Source: DASQZK01 sp963764345
GTDB lineage: Bacteria > Bacteroidota > Bacteroidia > Bacteroidales > GCA-2748055
NCBI GenBank assembly: GCA_963764345.1
Contig: CAVXSF010000009.1
Coordinates: forward strand, 496,001-560,000
Direction of reading: 5' to 3'
DNA length: 64,000 nt
Made by a program: the position numbers and the translations under genes. Every line of letters begins with the position of its first letter. Positions within the stretch are counted from its first letter, which is position 1. Shown here piece after piece: positions 19,462-29,429 of this stretch. The notes under the pieces are model-generated. The model did not search any database, was not told the origin of the DNA, and was given only the letters and a program-made list of their open reading frames with translations.

Positions 19462-19707
19462 TAATGCCTTTATCATCCTGTACCATTGTTCTTTTTTTGA
19501 AGCATTTCGTGGTCGCCGTCACATAACCGCCGGATATTGAAACAAAATGCCATTCGGTGCTGTAATCATTTGAAACGTCATTTGTCAGTTTACCGGGATA
19601 TCAGGCCTGCTTTGGATTTATCCCTGAGCATGTACTGACCGCCGGGTGAAATACAGCAAGCAAAGACCTTTCAGGCAGCCGGTTCAAGCAGGACCGGAAA
19701 TCAGATA

Positions 19708-20628
19708 ATGGTTAACACTAATCGTTTTATGGAGAATAATAATGTTCTGGAAACGCGTCATCTGACAAAACACTATGGAAAAATCACAGCCATAAATGAT
19801 CTTAACCTGCAGATTAATAAAGGGCAGGTTTTTGGCATTCTGGGACCCAACGGCAGCGGGAAAACAACCACCCTATCCATCGTAACCGGAATTCTGAAAG
19901 CCAATTCGGGTAACCATTTCTGGTTTGGTGAAAGCCCTACATCCAAAAGTCTGAAGCGTGTCGGATCGATGATCGAGGTCCCTCATTTTTATCCGTACCT
20001 CAACCTTTTGCAGAATTTAAAAATTGTGGCCGAAATTAAGGGATATGGAATTGATGATATAGATCGCGTACTGCATACTGTCAGACTTTTTGAACGCAGG
20101 AAATCCAAATTTAAAACCCTTTCCCTGGGCATGAAGCAAAGACTCGGCATTGCCGCTGCCCTTTTGGGTGATCCGGAAGTTCTGGTCCTTGATGAGCCAA
20201 CCAACGGGCTTGACCCCGAAGGCATTGCCGAAGTACGCGATCTGATTATCCATGAAGCGTCACGCGGAAAAACCGTGATCATGGCCAGTCACATCCTCAG
20301 CGAAGTGGAAAAAGTCTGTTCGCATGTTGCCATCCTGAAGAGGGGTATCCTGCTCGAACAGGGAGATGTCAATGCACTGATCAGGGGAGAATTGCTGGTC
20401 GAAGTTTCGGCAGAAAACCAGGAAGCCCTGAACAACGCCCTCACTACCTGCGATTTCGTCACTTCTGTTAAAGAAAATAACCAGCGCATCATGGTGACCT
20501 TAGCGCATGACAAAACTTCGGCCGAGCTTAATGCGTTTCTCTTCAACAAAGGCATTCGCCTTTCAGAGCTTATCAATCATAAAAAATCCCTGGAAAGCCA
20601 GTTCCTCGAATTAGTTAAAGAAGATTAA
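19708..20628 (+). CDS. ABC transporter ATP-binding protein (BcrA/NatA type)
   Basis: The 306-aa ATPase has Walker A GPNGSGKTT, the signature LSLGMKQRLGIAAAL and Walker B VLVLDEPTNGLDP, followed by a C-terminal domain of about 80 residues typical of CcmA/BcrA-like exporters. Both ATG 19708 and ATG 19729 are possible starts; the latter gives MENNNVLETRHLTKHYG, which fits the family better, but neither has a strong ribosome site. The permease gene starts 13 bp downstream, so the two form one exporter. The substrate is unknown. Confidence 0.85.
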   Translation: MVNTNRFMENNNVLETRHLTKHYGKITAINDLNLQINKGQVFGILGPNGSGKTTTLSIVTGILKANSGNHFWFGESPTSKSLKRVGSMIEVPHFYPYLNLLQNLKIVAEIKGYGIDDIDRVLHTVRLFERRKSKFKTLSLGMKQRLGIAAALLGDPEVLVLDEPTNGLDPEGIAEVRDLIIHEASRGKTVIMASHILSEVEKVCSHVAILKRGILLEQGDVNALIRGELLVEVSAENQEALNNALTTCDFVTSVKENNQRIMVTLAHDKTSAELNAFLFNKGIRLSELINHKKSLESQFLELVKED

Positions 20629-20640
20629 AGACCCTGCCTG

Positions 20641-21472
20641 ATGAAAACACTCTTTCGAATTGAGTTCACCAAGTCTATCAATTACAACCCGTTCAGAATC
20701 ATTCTTATTCTCCACTTTTTATTTTTCCTGCTCGGGCTTTTTGCTCTGCCCAGGATCAACATCAAAATACCGTTCCTTTCCATCATTCCGTTATACCAGT
20801 TCCCGCATGTATGGAATTTCACCACTTGGATCGCCGGTTATTATAATATCACCCTGGTTTTACTGGTCATCATGATGACCACCCTGGAGTTTAGCAACAT
20901 GACCTATAAACAACAGGCCATTTTCGGAATGAGCAGGCGTGAATTGTTTATGGAAAAACTCGTTCTGATATTTTTCCTGTCGTTGTACGTCGTTGTGCTT
21001 CTTGTTTTTGACATCCATCGCTTCAGGCCTGATATACAGCTACAAGATCACATTTGGAATCATCTTCGAACGTTCATGGCTTGTATTGAACTCGTTCCTG
21101 CAAACCTTTACTTTCCTGTCCCTCGGAATTCTTTTTGCAATGCTATTCAAAAACACGATCCTGTCTGTTCTGATTTTTGGGTTTTACCGGGTCTTCTTCG
21201 AACCTATTATCCGGTCGCTGGTCCATCAGGAATACCGTTGGTTTTTCCCGACAAAATTCATTACCAGTCTTACACCCCGGCCCGACATCATTGAGCTCGT
21301 TCAGCAGAAACTCCAGAATGCAGATAAGGCTTCCCCGGAAGAATTGTCCAATTTTGACAGGATTATTCCGAAAGGGGTACCGATCTGGCAGAATCTCATC
21401 CTTACCCTGGTATTCCTGGGCATCATTCTCTCCATTTCGGCTTACATTTTCAGGAAGCGCCGTCTTAACTGA
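20641..21472 (+). CDS. ABC transporter permease, split by a +1 frameshift
   Basis: This is the membrane partner of the preceding ATPase. The first frame (20641-21294) gives a cytoplasmic start, TM1 (about residues 19-38), a loop, TM2 and the helix FFLSLYVVVLL. The hydrophobic sequence then continues only in the +1 frame, as LFLTSIASGLIYSYKITFGIIF, to 21472, ending with a TM helix and a basic tail. Joined, this makes a protein of about 276 aa with six or so helices, as in ABC-2-like permeases. The frame change lies near 20990-21008. A single extra base is the simplest explanation. The gene ends 4 bp from the convergent oppC-like gene. Confidence 0.72.
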
Positions 21473-21476
21473 TGAG

Positions 21477-22682
21477 TCATGTCTTTACATCCATCGCATC
21501 ACGCAGGCCATTACCCGATAAGGTAAAAGCCAGGACTAGGATCATAATGGCAAATCCGGGGATAAAGGCAAGAAAGGCTTTATCCACAATAATAAATCCA
21601 TAGTGGTCTCTGACCATTGTCCCCCATGAAGGAACCGGGGGCTGGACGCCGATACCCAGAAAGCTCAGCCCGGCTTCGATAAGGATGGCTGAAGCAAAAT
21701 TGGCTGCGGCAATGATGATCACCGGGGCAAAGATATTGGGTAGGATATGACGGAACATGATCCTGAAATCATTATACCCGAGGGCTCTGGCAGCCATAAT
21801 GAACTCTTTTTCACGGATGCTCATGACCTGCCCCCTTACAACACGTGCCACTTCAACCCACATGCTAATCCCTACGGCGATGAAAATCTGCCAGAACCCT
21901 TTCCCCAGGACCATGGTCAGGGCGATGACCAGCAGCAGAGTGGGTACCGACCATATTACATTGATAAGCCACATTATGACATCATCGACCCATCCCCGGT
22001 AATAACCGGCAAGAGCTCCCAGCAGGATCCCGATAACAAGGGAGATAAGTACCGCGATGCTGCCTACTGAAAGGGATACCCGTGCTCCGAGAATCATCCT
22101 GCTTAGCATGTCCCTTCCAAAACGGTCGGTTCCAAGCAGAAATTTTTTCTTTACCAGATATTCATTTTTTATTCGTTTCTCAAGCTCCGGCCGTGAAATC
22201 CGGACTATGTGCCCAGACATATCCCGGAAAGAATAACCTTCAGAATTGATCATGACTCTCGCCCCTTCCTTCAGTGCGAACACCACATCGGGTAAAAAAA
22301 ACGACTGGTAGGTTTTTTCCCTTTCCGGGATCTCTGTATAGTTTCTGACAACGATGCTGTCTCCTCTGAACCGGTAACTTAAAACAGGCAGCATATCCAT
22401 TGAAGGTTCCTGTCCAAATAGCATCGTTTTTATGAAGCCGTTTACCCTGATCTGTTTATTTCTGCGAACTTTCAGCATCGTGATGGTGAACCCCGGCTTT
22501 TTTGCCGCAAGTTCCAGATGCTGGGTATTGGCATTGGGAGATTTGTCGGGGCATAAGAGATAACCGGATATTGCCGTAAAAATCATCAGGATGATGACCA
22601 TAAGGCTGACCACCGAAACAGGATTGGATCTGAATCGTTTCCATCCATGGCCTGAGGCAGATATTTCCACGGCATTTTTCAT
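21477..22682 (-). CDS. OppC/DppC-like ABC transporter permease with a periplasmic insert
   Basis: The C-terminal 220 residues are a dipeptide/oligopeptide permease with LLGTDRFGRDMLSRMILGAR before TM2 and the EAA loop EKEFIMAARALGYNDFRIMFRHILP. TM1 is near residues 21-43. Between TM1 and the DRFGRD motif is an insert of about 135 residues (45-180), predicted to be outside the inner membrane; standard OppC proteins have only about 40 there. The ATG at 22680-22682 overlaps the stop of the upstream glycosyltransferase (ATGA), so this 401-aa start is preferred over a longer open frame to 22805. No solute-binding protein or partner permease is adjacent. Confidence 0.8.
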   Translation of the reverse strand: MKNAVEISASGHGWKRFRSNPVSVVSLMVIILMIFTAISGYLLCPDKSPNANTQHLELAAKKPGFTITMLKVRRNKQIRVNGFIKTMLFGQEPSMDMLPVLSYRFRGDSIVVRNYTEIPEREKTYQSFFLPDVVFALKEGARVMINSEGYSFRDMSGHIVRISRPELEKRIKNEYLVKKKFLLGTDRFGRDMLSRMILGARVSLSVGSIAVLISLVIGILLGALAGYYRGWVDDVIMWLINVIWSVPTLLLVIALTMVLGKGFWQIFIAVGISMWVEVARVVRGQVMSIREKEFIMAARALGYNDFRIMFRHILPNIFAPVIIIAAANFASAILIEAGLSFLGIGVQPPVPSWGTMVRDHYGFIIVDKAFLAFIPGFAIMILVLAFTLSGNGLRDAMDVKT

Positions 22683-23794
22683 TTTTTCCTGAACATCCCT
22701 TTCATTAACTGGCCGCCGACAGCAGCCGCCAGGATATAAAACGGATAAAGCAATTGCGAAGGTATGAAGATTTTCAGCAACTTTTCCTGAGAATTGAAAC
22801 GGCAAATGCTTTTCAAAAATTTATAATCGATAAGCGATTTGAACAGAACAAAGACGACCAGGACAAAGATCATCCGGTACCTTAAAAAACTCAGGGCTGT
22901 GAGCAGGATGAAGGCGATACTTACACCAAACACAAGAAATGCAGTAAGGACCAATCGCAGGTCACGGTAGAGGCCTGTTTTGGAGGCCCATCTTACTCTC
23001 TGGTTTAAAAAAGCGGTTATGTTTTTAACCGGCAGAGTGTCGACCAGGGCATCCGGATGTTTTACAAACATAGATTTTCCGGGATAATGCTTCTTGGCAT
23101 AAAGCATCAGGAACATATCATCACCCGTGGATACTTCGGGGTGAAGTTCACCGAAGGCTTCCAGGAACAGGTCTTTTTCGAAAGCCAGGTTTGCCCCGTT
23201 ACACATCAGGGGAGAACCCCCCAGAAAAGAAGCGGCTCCCGTACCCATAAGCGAGGTGAATTCCAGAGCCTGAAAGCGCTGAAAAAAGCCCTTTGCCGGT
23301 GAGATCCGTACCGGGCCGGAAATAAGTTTCATCTTTCCGGAAGAATAAAAACCGGCCATGATCCTCAGCCAGCCATCACGATGAATACAATCGGCATCCG
23401 AAATTACAACCAGTCGGCCCTTAGCTTCCGACACCCCTGCCCGTAAGGCTTGCTTTTTACCTCGTTGCCCTTCATGAAGCGTGATAATCCTGGCTTCAGG
23501 AAGAATACTGGCCCCTTTTTCAAGATGTTCACCGGTATGATCCGTGGAATGATCATCCACAAAAATATACTCCACTTTGTCTTGAGGATAATTTTGTTTC
23601 TGAAGACTTTCAAACAACGCCTGCAGATGAATTTCCTCGTTTCTGACCGGTATAACCACTGAAAGAAATGGTAAGACAGAAGGATCCTCAGGAACTGTGT
23701 ATAAATCCAGGCTATCCCAGATTTTGTAATAGCGGTAAAATACAAGCATGTAGAGGATCAAAAAGAGAAATGAAACCAGGGCAATGACTGTCAT
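22679..23794 (-). CDS. Membrane-bound family 2 glycosyltransferase
   Basis: The 371-aa protein has an N-terminal TM helix (residues 3-22), then a GT2 domain: SVVIPVRNEE, YIFVDDHSTDHT, ISDADCIHRDGW (the DxD metal site) and the processive-type QRVRW motif in NQRVRWASKTG. Two or three TM helices follow. This layout resembles cellulose-synthase-like or N-acetylglucosaminyl transferases that build a polymer or glycolipid at the inner membrane. Product unknown. It starts 7 bp after the stop of the hybrid kinase gene and overlaps the OppC-like gene by 4 bp, so the three are probably one transcription unit. Confidence 0.85.
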   Translation of the reverse strand: MTVIALVSFLFLILYMLVFYRYYKIWDSLDLYTVPEDPSVLPFLSVVIPVRNEEIHLQALFESLQKQNYPQDKVEYIFVDDHSTDHTGEHLEKGASILPEARIITLHEGQRGKKQALRAGVSEAKGRLVVISDADCIHRDGWLRIMAGFYSSGKMKLISGPVRISPAKGFFQRFQALEFTSLMGTGAASFLGGSPLMCNGANLAFEKDLFLEAFGELHPEVSTGDDMFLMLYAKKHYPGKSMFVKHPDALVDTLPVKNITAFLNQRVRWASKTGLYRDLRLVLTAFLVFGVSIAFILLTALSFLRYRMIFVLVVFVLFKSLIDYKFLKSICRFNSQEKLLKIFIPSQLLYPFYILAAAVGGQLMKGMFRKK

Positions 23795-23800
23795 TATGTG

Positions 23801-26800
23801 TTATTTACTCCTGACAACATAGTTGTTGATGACGTCATACAATTTTTCGATCATGATGGGTTTGGTAATGTAGTCGCTGCATCCGGCGTTCAGACATTTC
23901 AACCGGTCATCGTCCATGGCATTGGCAGTTTGAGCAATGACCGGCAGGTCGGGCCTGAGCTTTTTAATTTCTGCAGTCGCATCGTAACCGTTAAGAACAG
24001 GTAACTGAATATCCATGAGAACAATATCTATTTCAGGATGCTGGACAACCTTGTCAATAGCCTCCTGGCCGTTCTCGGCATGAATGATCCCGATGCCTGT
24101 TTTTCTGAGAGATATCTCCAGAAGTCTATAGCTCACGTAATTGTCTTCCACAACGAGAATGCTGATCTCTTCCCAGTTAAACTGATCCGGTTCCTGTGGG
24201 TGATCTTCCTTTTGGGTATCCTCTAAGGTTGATGGTTTATATGGAATAGTGAAATAAAAGGCAGCGCCGGTTTCGATTTGTGATTCAGCCCAGATAGTTC
24301 CACCCATTCTTTCCACGAAACCTTTGCTGATGGCCAGACCGAGGCCTGATCCACTGTAAGGCCTTGTGAGAGATTGGTCAACCTGGGTAAAACGGTCAAA
24401 AATCACTTCGAGCTTATCAATAGAGATACCTATACCGGAATCCTTTACATAAAATTCCAACGTATCCTCGTCACCAATTGAATAACCGAATTCGATGGTA
24501 CCTGTGTAGGTGAATTTAATAGCGTTCCCGATGAGGTTAGTCAGTATTTGCTTAAGTTTGGACTCATCGCCAATAATGATTGAACTGTTATCGGCCAGTC
24601 CGGTTCGCATAATAAGCTCCACCGCATCCTTCTTTTTAACCATTTTTTCCGACTGGATGAAGCACAAAAGTTCATTCATCATGGCATTCAGAGAAAACTC
24701 GCCTTCATTGAGATCAACCTGGTTCGATTCGATTCTTGAGATATCGATGATATCGTTAACCAGGTTCATAAGCAGCTTACCGTTGGAGTTTATCATGGCA
24801 AGGTATTCCTCCCTTTCCTCGTTGGTGAGCTGATTACGGGTCAGAAGTTGTGTCAGTCCCAGGATGCCGTTCATGGGTGTACGTATCTCATGGGACATAT
24901 TTGCAAGAAATGCTGTCTTCAGCATATCCGATTCTTCGGCTTTCACTTTTGCCTCCAGTAGTTCATGTTCAAGTTGCCGCCGGTGGAGAGCAATTGAAGC
25001 CTGGTAAAGGAAGGTTTCAATAAAAGGCTGGTCTTGCAGATCCTCCCTTCGTGACAGGATCAGAACGCTACCGAAAAGTTTACCACTGCGCATGAGGGCC
25101 ATTCCAAACGTCTTTTTGGCCTGGAAAAATTTATCGATTTGCAGTGCAAGGGGTCTTGAAATTTTTCCGAATCCGGCATCGTACATCCCGTCATTGAAAC
25201 GCTTCAGGTGCTCGGTATTCATTTTCAGGTCATCTATATCGGCCTGCTGGAGTTCAAAGGCCATCTGAGTTACAGGAGTTCCAAGGAGTTCCGTCAACTC
25301 ATCGGCTTTTTTTCCGGTTAAGGAATGGTAGGCGATTTTCAATTTTTTATCTATATCGTCGTACTGGGAAACGATGATGCTGGCATCCGCAATAAACTCC
25401 CTGAGCTTCTTCCCGATATACTGGAAAATATCCGCGTCATTAGGTAATCCGAGGAAGTCAAGTGCTGTGTTACTGAGAAAAAGTAGTTTGGTCTGGTACT
25501 CCTTTTCCTGGTTTTCAGACTGTTTGCGACGGGTAATATCGACCATAACGCCTCTGATCCCAACCCACCGGCTATCATTGTACATATTGTTTGTGAAGAC
25601 AAGCACGGAAATATTTCTCCCGCTCTGGGTGATCACTTTATACTCATTTCCTTTGATTTCATTCCCCTTTTTCATTTTTTTGAATGTCCGCCTGGCACGT
25701 TCCTCGTCTTCAGGAGCAATCACATCAAAAACGCTCATACCCCGGTCAACATCAGTCTGAGTATAGCCTAAAAGTTCATAGCCTTTAAGGTTGACGAAAG
25801 TAATTCTGCCTTTCGAATCGGTTTCAAAAACGACTTCGGGAAGGAGCGTCACAAGGTCTTTGAACTTTTCCTCACTCCGCAGCAAGGCCTGCTCTGCCAG
25901 TTTCTGTTCGGTGATGTCCCGGGATATCCCGGCGATACCAATCACTTCACCCACATCATTGATGATCGGGGATTTATGGGTTTCCGAATATCTTTTTCCA
26001 AACCTCCCTTCTTCAACTTCAAAAAACAATTTCGATTTGCGTTCCCGGATCACCTCCTGATCTTTGCTGATATAGTCATCGGCCAGTTTTTCGGGGCAGA
26101 TGAAATAATCGGTTTTCCCTACGATTTGATCGCTACGCAGATTAAAGAACCGGCAGAAAGATTCATTGACTGATACGTAATGTCCTTCAACGTCTTTAAG
26201 CCAGGCGAGATGGGGAATATTATCCAGGATAGCCTGCTGCTGGGATTGGGATTTTGTCAGGCGCTCCTCAAGGATCTTTATCCCCGATATATTGGTAGTA
26301 ACTGAAACAATACGGTATGCTTCCCCTTTTTCATTCCATACGGGATAGCTGCGGTTCCATATCCATGAAATCGTCCCGTCTTTCTTGATAATCCTGTATT
26401 GTTCGTTAAAAATATAGGTATATTTATAATGACCGGTGCTCATGATTTCGATGATCCGGTTCTTATCGGCAGGATGGATCCATTTTTTCTGAAGGTCAGG
26501 GTCTTTTATCAGTTCTTCACGGGAATACCCGTAAACCTGTTCGAAAGCCGGATTCACATAAATGATTTTATTCCCGCTGCTCAGGATAAACGAATCCGTT
26601 GTATTTTCCGCCAGCTCCCTGAATTTTTCCTCACTTTTCTTAAGCGCTGTTTCATATTGCTTCCTGTCGGTAATATCCAGGGCGAAACCTGCGATTCCGA
26701 TGATATTCCCATTTAAATCGGTAAGCGGAATTTTTGTGGTTTCATAAAACCGAAAGCCAGTATCAACCGGTATTTGTTCGTCTATTGTTTTTTGTTGCCC

Positions 26801-27196
26801 GGTCTTCAAAACGAGATTATCGTCAGCCCTGAATTTTTCAGCAAATATTTTGGGACAAATATCAAAATCAGTGAGCCCCTTCATTCTTGACACCTCTTTA
26901 CCAAAACTGTTTGCAAAAGTTGAATTAACAGCGAGAAAACGGCCATTGACATCCTTTACCCACATCATGAAGGGTATCTTATCAAAAAAAGAATTATTAA
27001 AATTCGGAATGTTAAGGTTGTCGGTTATCTCGGCCCTTTCGAAATTGCCGGATTGAGCATCTGATGGATTTTTTTGAGACAGGGTCTTTTTTAGCTCATG
27101 ATTCTCAGAGCGAAGGTTTTCCAGCTCTTCCCGCAACGACTTCAGTCTCTTCATCAGAAGTAGCCGCTCCTGATTTTTGTGTTTGGATTTTAGCAC
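23801..27196 (-). CDS. Hybrid sensor histidine kinase/response regulator (4 PAS, GAF, HisKA, HATPase, REC)
   Basis: The 1131-aa protein has no TM helix, so it senses a cytoplasmic signal. Order: N-terminal coiled coil (about 1-45), PAS1 (about 70-180), PAS2 (190-305), PAS3 (320-435), PAS4 (445-560), a GAF-like region (570-745), HisKA with phospho-His769 in FLANMSHEIRTPMNG, HATPase (about 870-985; N box NLIGNAIKF, DSGIGI, GSGLGL) and a REC domain (1010-1130) with Asp1062 in LMDIQLPVLNG. PAS1 and PAS3 are close copies sharing a DKIPFMMWVKD / DNIPHLAWLKD type start, which suggests internal duplication. The output partner is not obvious; neighbours are envelope genes. Met15 is an alternative start. 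Confidence 0.93.
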   Translation of the reverse strand: MLKSKHKNQERLLLMKRLKSLREELENLRSENHELKKTLSQKNPSDAQSGNFERAEITDNLNIPNFNNSFFDKIPFMMWVKDVNGRFLAVNSTFANSFGKEVSRMKGLTDFDICPKIFAEKFRADDNLVLKTGQQKTIDEQIPVDTGFRFYETTKIPLTDLNGNIIGIAGFALDITDRKQYETALKKSEEKFRELAENTTDSFILSSGNKIIYVNPAFEQVYGYSREELIKDPDLQKKWIHPADKNRIIEIMSTGHYKYTYIFNEQYRIIKKDGTISWIWNRSYPVWNEKGEAYRIVSVTTNISGIKILEERLTKSQSQQQAILDNIPHLAWLKDVEGHYVSVNESFCRFFNLRSDQIVGKTDYFICPEKLADDYISKDQEVIRERKSKLFFEVEEGRFGKRYSETHKSPIINDVGEVIGIAGISRDITEQKLAEQALLRSEEKFKDLVTLLPEVVFETDSKGRITFVNLKGYELLGYTQTDVDRGMSVFDVIAPEDEERARRTFKKMKKGNEIKGNEYKVITQSGRNISVLVFTNNMYNDSRWVGIRGVMVDITRRKQSENQEKEYQTKLLFLSNTALDFLGLPNDADIFQYIGKKLREFIADASIIVSQYDDIDKKLKIAYHSLTGKKADELTELLGTPVTQMAFELQQADIDDLKMNTEHLKRFNDGMYDAGFGKISRPLALQIDKFFQAKKTFGMALMRSGKLFGSVLILSRREDLQDQPFIETFLYQASIALHRRQLEHELLEAKVKAEESDMLKTAFLANMSHEIRTPMNGILGLTQLLTRNQLTNEEREEYLAMINSNGKLLMNLVNDIIDISRIESNQVDLNEGEFSLNAMMNELLCFIQSEKMVKKKDAVELIMRTGLADNSSIIIGDESKLKQILTNLIGNAIKFTYTGTIEFGYSIGDEDTLEFYVKDSGIGISIDKLEVIFDRFTQVDQSLTRPYSGSGLGLAISKGFVERMGGTIWAESQIETGAAFYFTIPYKPSTLEDTQKEDHPQEPDQFNWEEISILVVEDNYVSYRLLEISLRKTGIGIIHAENGQEAIDKVVQHPEIDIVLMDIQLPVLNGYDATAEIKKLRPDLPVIAQTANAMDDDRLKCLNAGCSDYITKPIMIEKLYDVINNYVVRSK

Positions 27197-27218
27197 CTTT
27201 TCTCATTGAGCATCTCTC

Positions 27219-28512
27219 CTAAGCCAGAATAATTCCAACAATTGTTGCAGATAACAGAGAGGCCAGAGTACCGGCCAGAAGGGCCCTCATACCGTATTTT
27301 GCAAGTTGTACTCTTTTCCCCGGGGCAAGAGCTCCGATGCCGCCAATCTGAATACCCACAGATGCAAAGTTAGCAAATCCGCATAACATATAGGTAGCCA
27401 TGATGATAGATTTTGGATCGGCAAAGGCTCCGGCAGCCTTCATTTCAGAAAGGCTGATATAACCAACGAATTCGGTCATGATCAGTTTTTCGCCCAGAAG
27501 CGTACCAACCAGGGTAATGTCTTTTGAAGTTATTCCGATCAGCCACATAAGAGGTGAGAGGGCATACCCTAGCATAAACTGAAGTGAAAGCTGATGATAA
27601 CTGCCATTGGTCACTTGAGAGATCCAGCCGTTAAGGTGCGTCCAACTCCCGATTTTGATAAAGACAAAGTTGATCATCGCCAGGAACGCCAGAAAAACCA
27701 AAAGCATGGCTGCCACGTTCACTGCCAGTTTAAGACCCTGGTAAGTCCCGTTGTTAATTGCATCCAGTACATTTTTCCCGATTTTGTCCTGGGTGATATG
27801 AACTTCCTCACTGACATCTTCGGTCTGGGGAACAATGATCTTCGAAATAACCACCACACCCGGAGCTGCCATGACGGAAGCTGCCAACAGATGCCGGGCA
27901 AACTCCAGGCGCTGAACCGGGTCGTCGCCTCCCAGGAAATTAATATAGACGGCCAGCACTCCTCCGGCCAGAGTGGCCATGCCACCTGACATCACCAGGA
28001 GAATTTCGGACTTGTTCATTTTCTCCAGGTATGCCTTTATCATAAGCGGAGATTCCGTTTGGCCCAGAAAAATATTGCCGGCCACTGAAAGACTTTCCGC
28101 ACCCGAGAGCTTCAAAATGCGTGTCATCACCCAGGCCATGACCCAAACGACTTTTTGAATAATGCCAAAATAGAACAAAACCGATGTAAGAGCGGAAAAG
28201 AAAATGATCGTAGGAAGAATGGTGATGGCGAACGTCTGCAAAGAGGCATCAATTTTACCCGATCACCATGGATTTAAACAGGAAATTGGTACCCTCATTG
28301 GTGAAATCAAGGATCTTAACGAACAACCTCCCTCCAAATTCAAAAAACGCCTGTATGAATGGCACTTCAAGAACCCCGATGGCCAGCAGGATCTGCCCCA
28401 GCAATCCCAGACCTACAACCTTCCAGGATATGGCTTTCCGGTTATCGGAGAACAGGAACGCGATAAATATCAGCACGATCATTCCCAGCAATCCCCTGAG
28501 GAGATTTGTCAT
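27219..28512 (-). CDS. nupC: NupC-family concentrative nucleoside transporter, split by a +1 frameshift
   Basis: The first frame (28255-28512) encodes the N-terminal helices, ending EGTNFLF, and the second (27219 to about 28247) runs from ILPTIIFFSALTSVLFYFG through GNIFLGQTESPLMIKAYL, the CNT-family nucleoside-binding motif. The last codons of frame one read ATG GTG ATC GGG TAA on the minus strand. Dropping one base, for example one G of GGG, gives MVIGKIDASLQTFAI and joins the two. The usable window for the shift is only about 10 nt, since a stop occurs in the second frame just upstream. The joined protein is about 430 aa, a normal CNT size. It is cotranscribed with the upstream nuclease gene. 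Confidence 0.87.
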
Positions 28513-28756
28513 GCTGAAATGAAACTGCTGTTTTGACAGGAATTATATTCCTCTTATTTACCTTAACAGCGGGACCCTGCTGAACCTGATAATCTGAGGT
28601 GCCGGAATAAATACTGTCAGGAGATTCTCTGGCGATGGAATCCTTCACACCCTTAACAGGTAAATTACCCTGGGCCATCATGTTAAGACTTACAAAAAAT
28701 GGGATTAGGAGTAGAAGGAGCCGGCTGATCAACCTGCCGAAAGTCGGTTTTCTCAT
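28442..28756 (-). CDS. Signal-peptide ORF overlapping nupC; probable N-terminal segment of the transporter
   Basis: This 104-codon frame starts with a clear signal peptide (RLISRLLLLLIPFFVSLNMMAQ) and a short Ser/Pro-rich linker, then runs into the nupC start in another frame. It begins 6 nt after the nuclease stop. If one A of the AAAA run near 28533 is removed, the linker continues as VKQQFHFS into MTNLLRGLLGMIVL of NupC, giving a transporter with an exported leader of about 85 residues. The alternatives are a separate small secreted peptide whose last 23 codons overlap nupC, or chance. I cannot choose firmly. Confidence 0.5.
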   Translation of the reverse strand: MRKPTFGRLISRLLLLLIPFFVSLNMMAQGNLPVKGVKDSIARESPDSIYSGTSDYQVQQGPAVKVNKRNIIPVKTAVSFQHDKSPQGIAGNDRADIYRVPVLR

Positions 28757-28762
28757 TGATGT

Positions 28763-29380
28763 TTATCTTTTTCTGCGTTGAATTTCATCCCTGATTTTTG
28801 ATGCTCTCTCATAATTTTCGTTAGTAACAGCCTCTTCAAGGAGTTTCTTCAGTTCATCCATGGGAAGACCCTTTAGCTCTCCCGGGTCGGTAAAGCTTTT
28901 CCCGGCTGGCTTTTTTTCAGTAACTTCGGGTTCATCTTCTTCCTCCGGTTCAGGGCTGTTTTCCTTATCGAAATCCAGGACTATGCCGGCTTTGGTAATA
29001 ATTTCTTCGGTGGTATAGATCGGGCATTTAAACCGAAGAGCCAGTGCAATGGCATCGGAAGTCCTGGCGTCCAGCGTAATTTTTTCCATGCCGTTATCAC
29101 AAAGTAATTGCGAATAAAAAACCCCTTCCTCAAGTTTATAAATGACCACCTCCTTGACCGCTATTCCAAAAACTTTGGCAAAACTGAGAAAAAGATCATG
29201 GGTCAGGGGCCTTGGTGGTTTAAGACCTTCAAGTTCGATGGCTATGCTCTGGGCTTCAAAACCTCCAACAATAATGGGTATACGTCGCTCACCATTTTCT
29301 TCCGTCAATATGAGTGCATAGGCTCCCGATTGTGTCTGACTGTATGAAATTCCTAAGACATTAAGCTTTATCATACCCAT
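28763..29380 (-). CDS. Bifunctional nuclease family protein (DUF151) with UVR motif
   Basis: The 205-aa protein has an N-terminal bifunctional-nuclease domain (about 1-135; LILTEENGERRIPIIVGGFEAQSIAIELEG is the family core, with ARTSDAIALALR later). A Glu/Pro-rich acidic linker (about 140-165) and a C-terminal UvrB/UvrC motif (LLEEAVTNENYERASKIRDEI) follow. DUF151 proteins have reported DNase/RNase activity; the UVR motif usually mediates protein contacts. The physiological role in Bacteroidota is not settled. It is the first gene of an operon with nupC and has a -7 element 42 nt upstream. Confidence 0.88.
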   Translation of the reverse strand: MGMIKLNVLGISYSQTQSGAYALILTEENGERRIPIIVGGFEAQSIAIELEGLKPPRPLTHDLFLSFAKVFGIAVKEVVIYKLEEGVFYSQLLCDNGMEKITLDARTSDAIALALRFKCPIYTTEEIITKAGIVLDFDKENSPEPEEEDEPEVTEKKPAGKSFTDPGELKGLPMDELKKLLEEAVTNENYERASKIRDEIQRRKR

Positions 29381-29421
29381 AAATTACTACTTTGCATCCA
29401 AAATCAAAAAGAGAGACCACA

Positions 29422-29429
29422 CAAATATA
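29422..29429 (-). promoter_or_regulatory. -7 element for the nuclease-nupC operon
   Basis: Minus-strand TATATTTG is an exact TAnnTTTG match 42 nt upstream of the nuclease ATG. A clear -33 element was not found. Confidence 0.4.
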
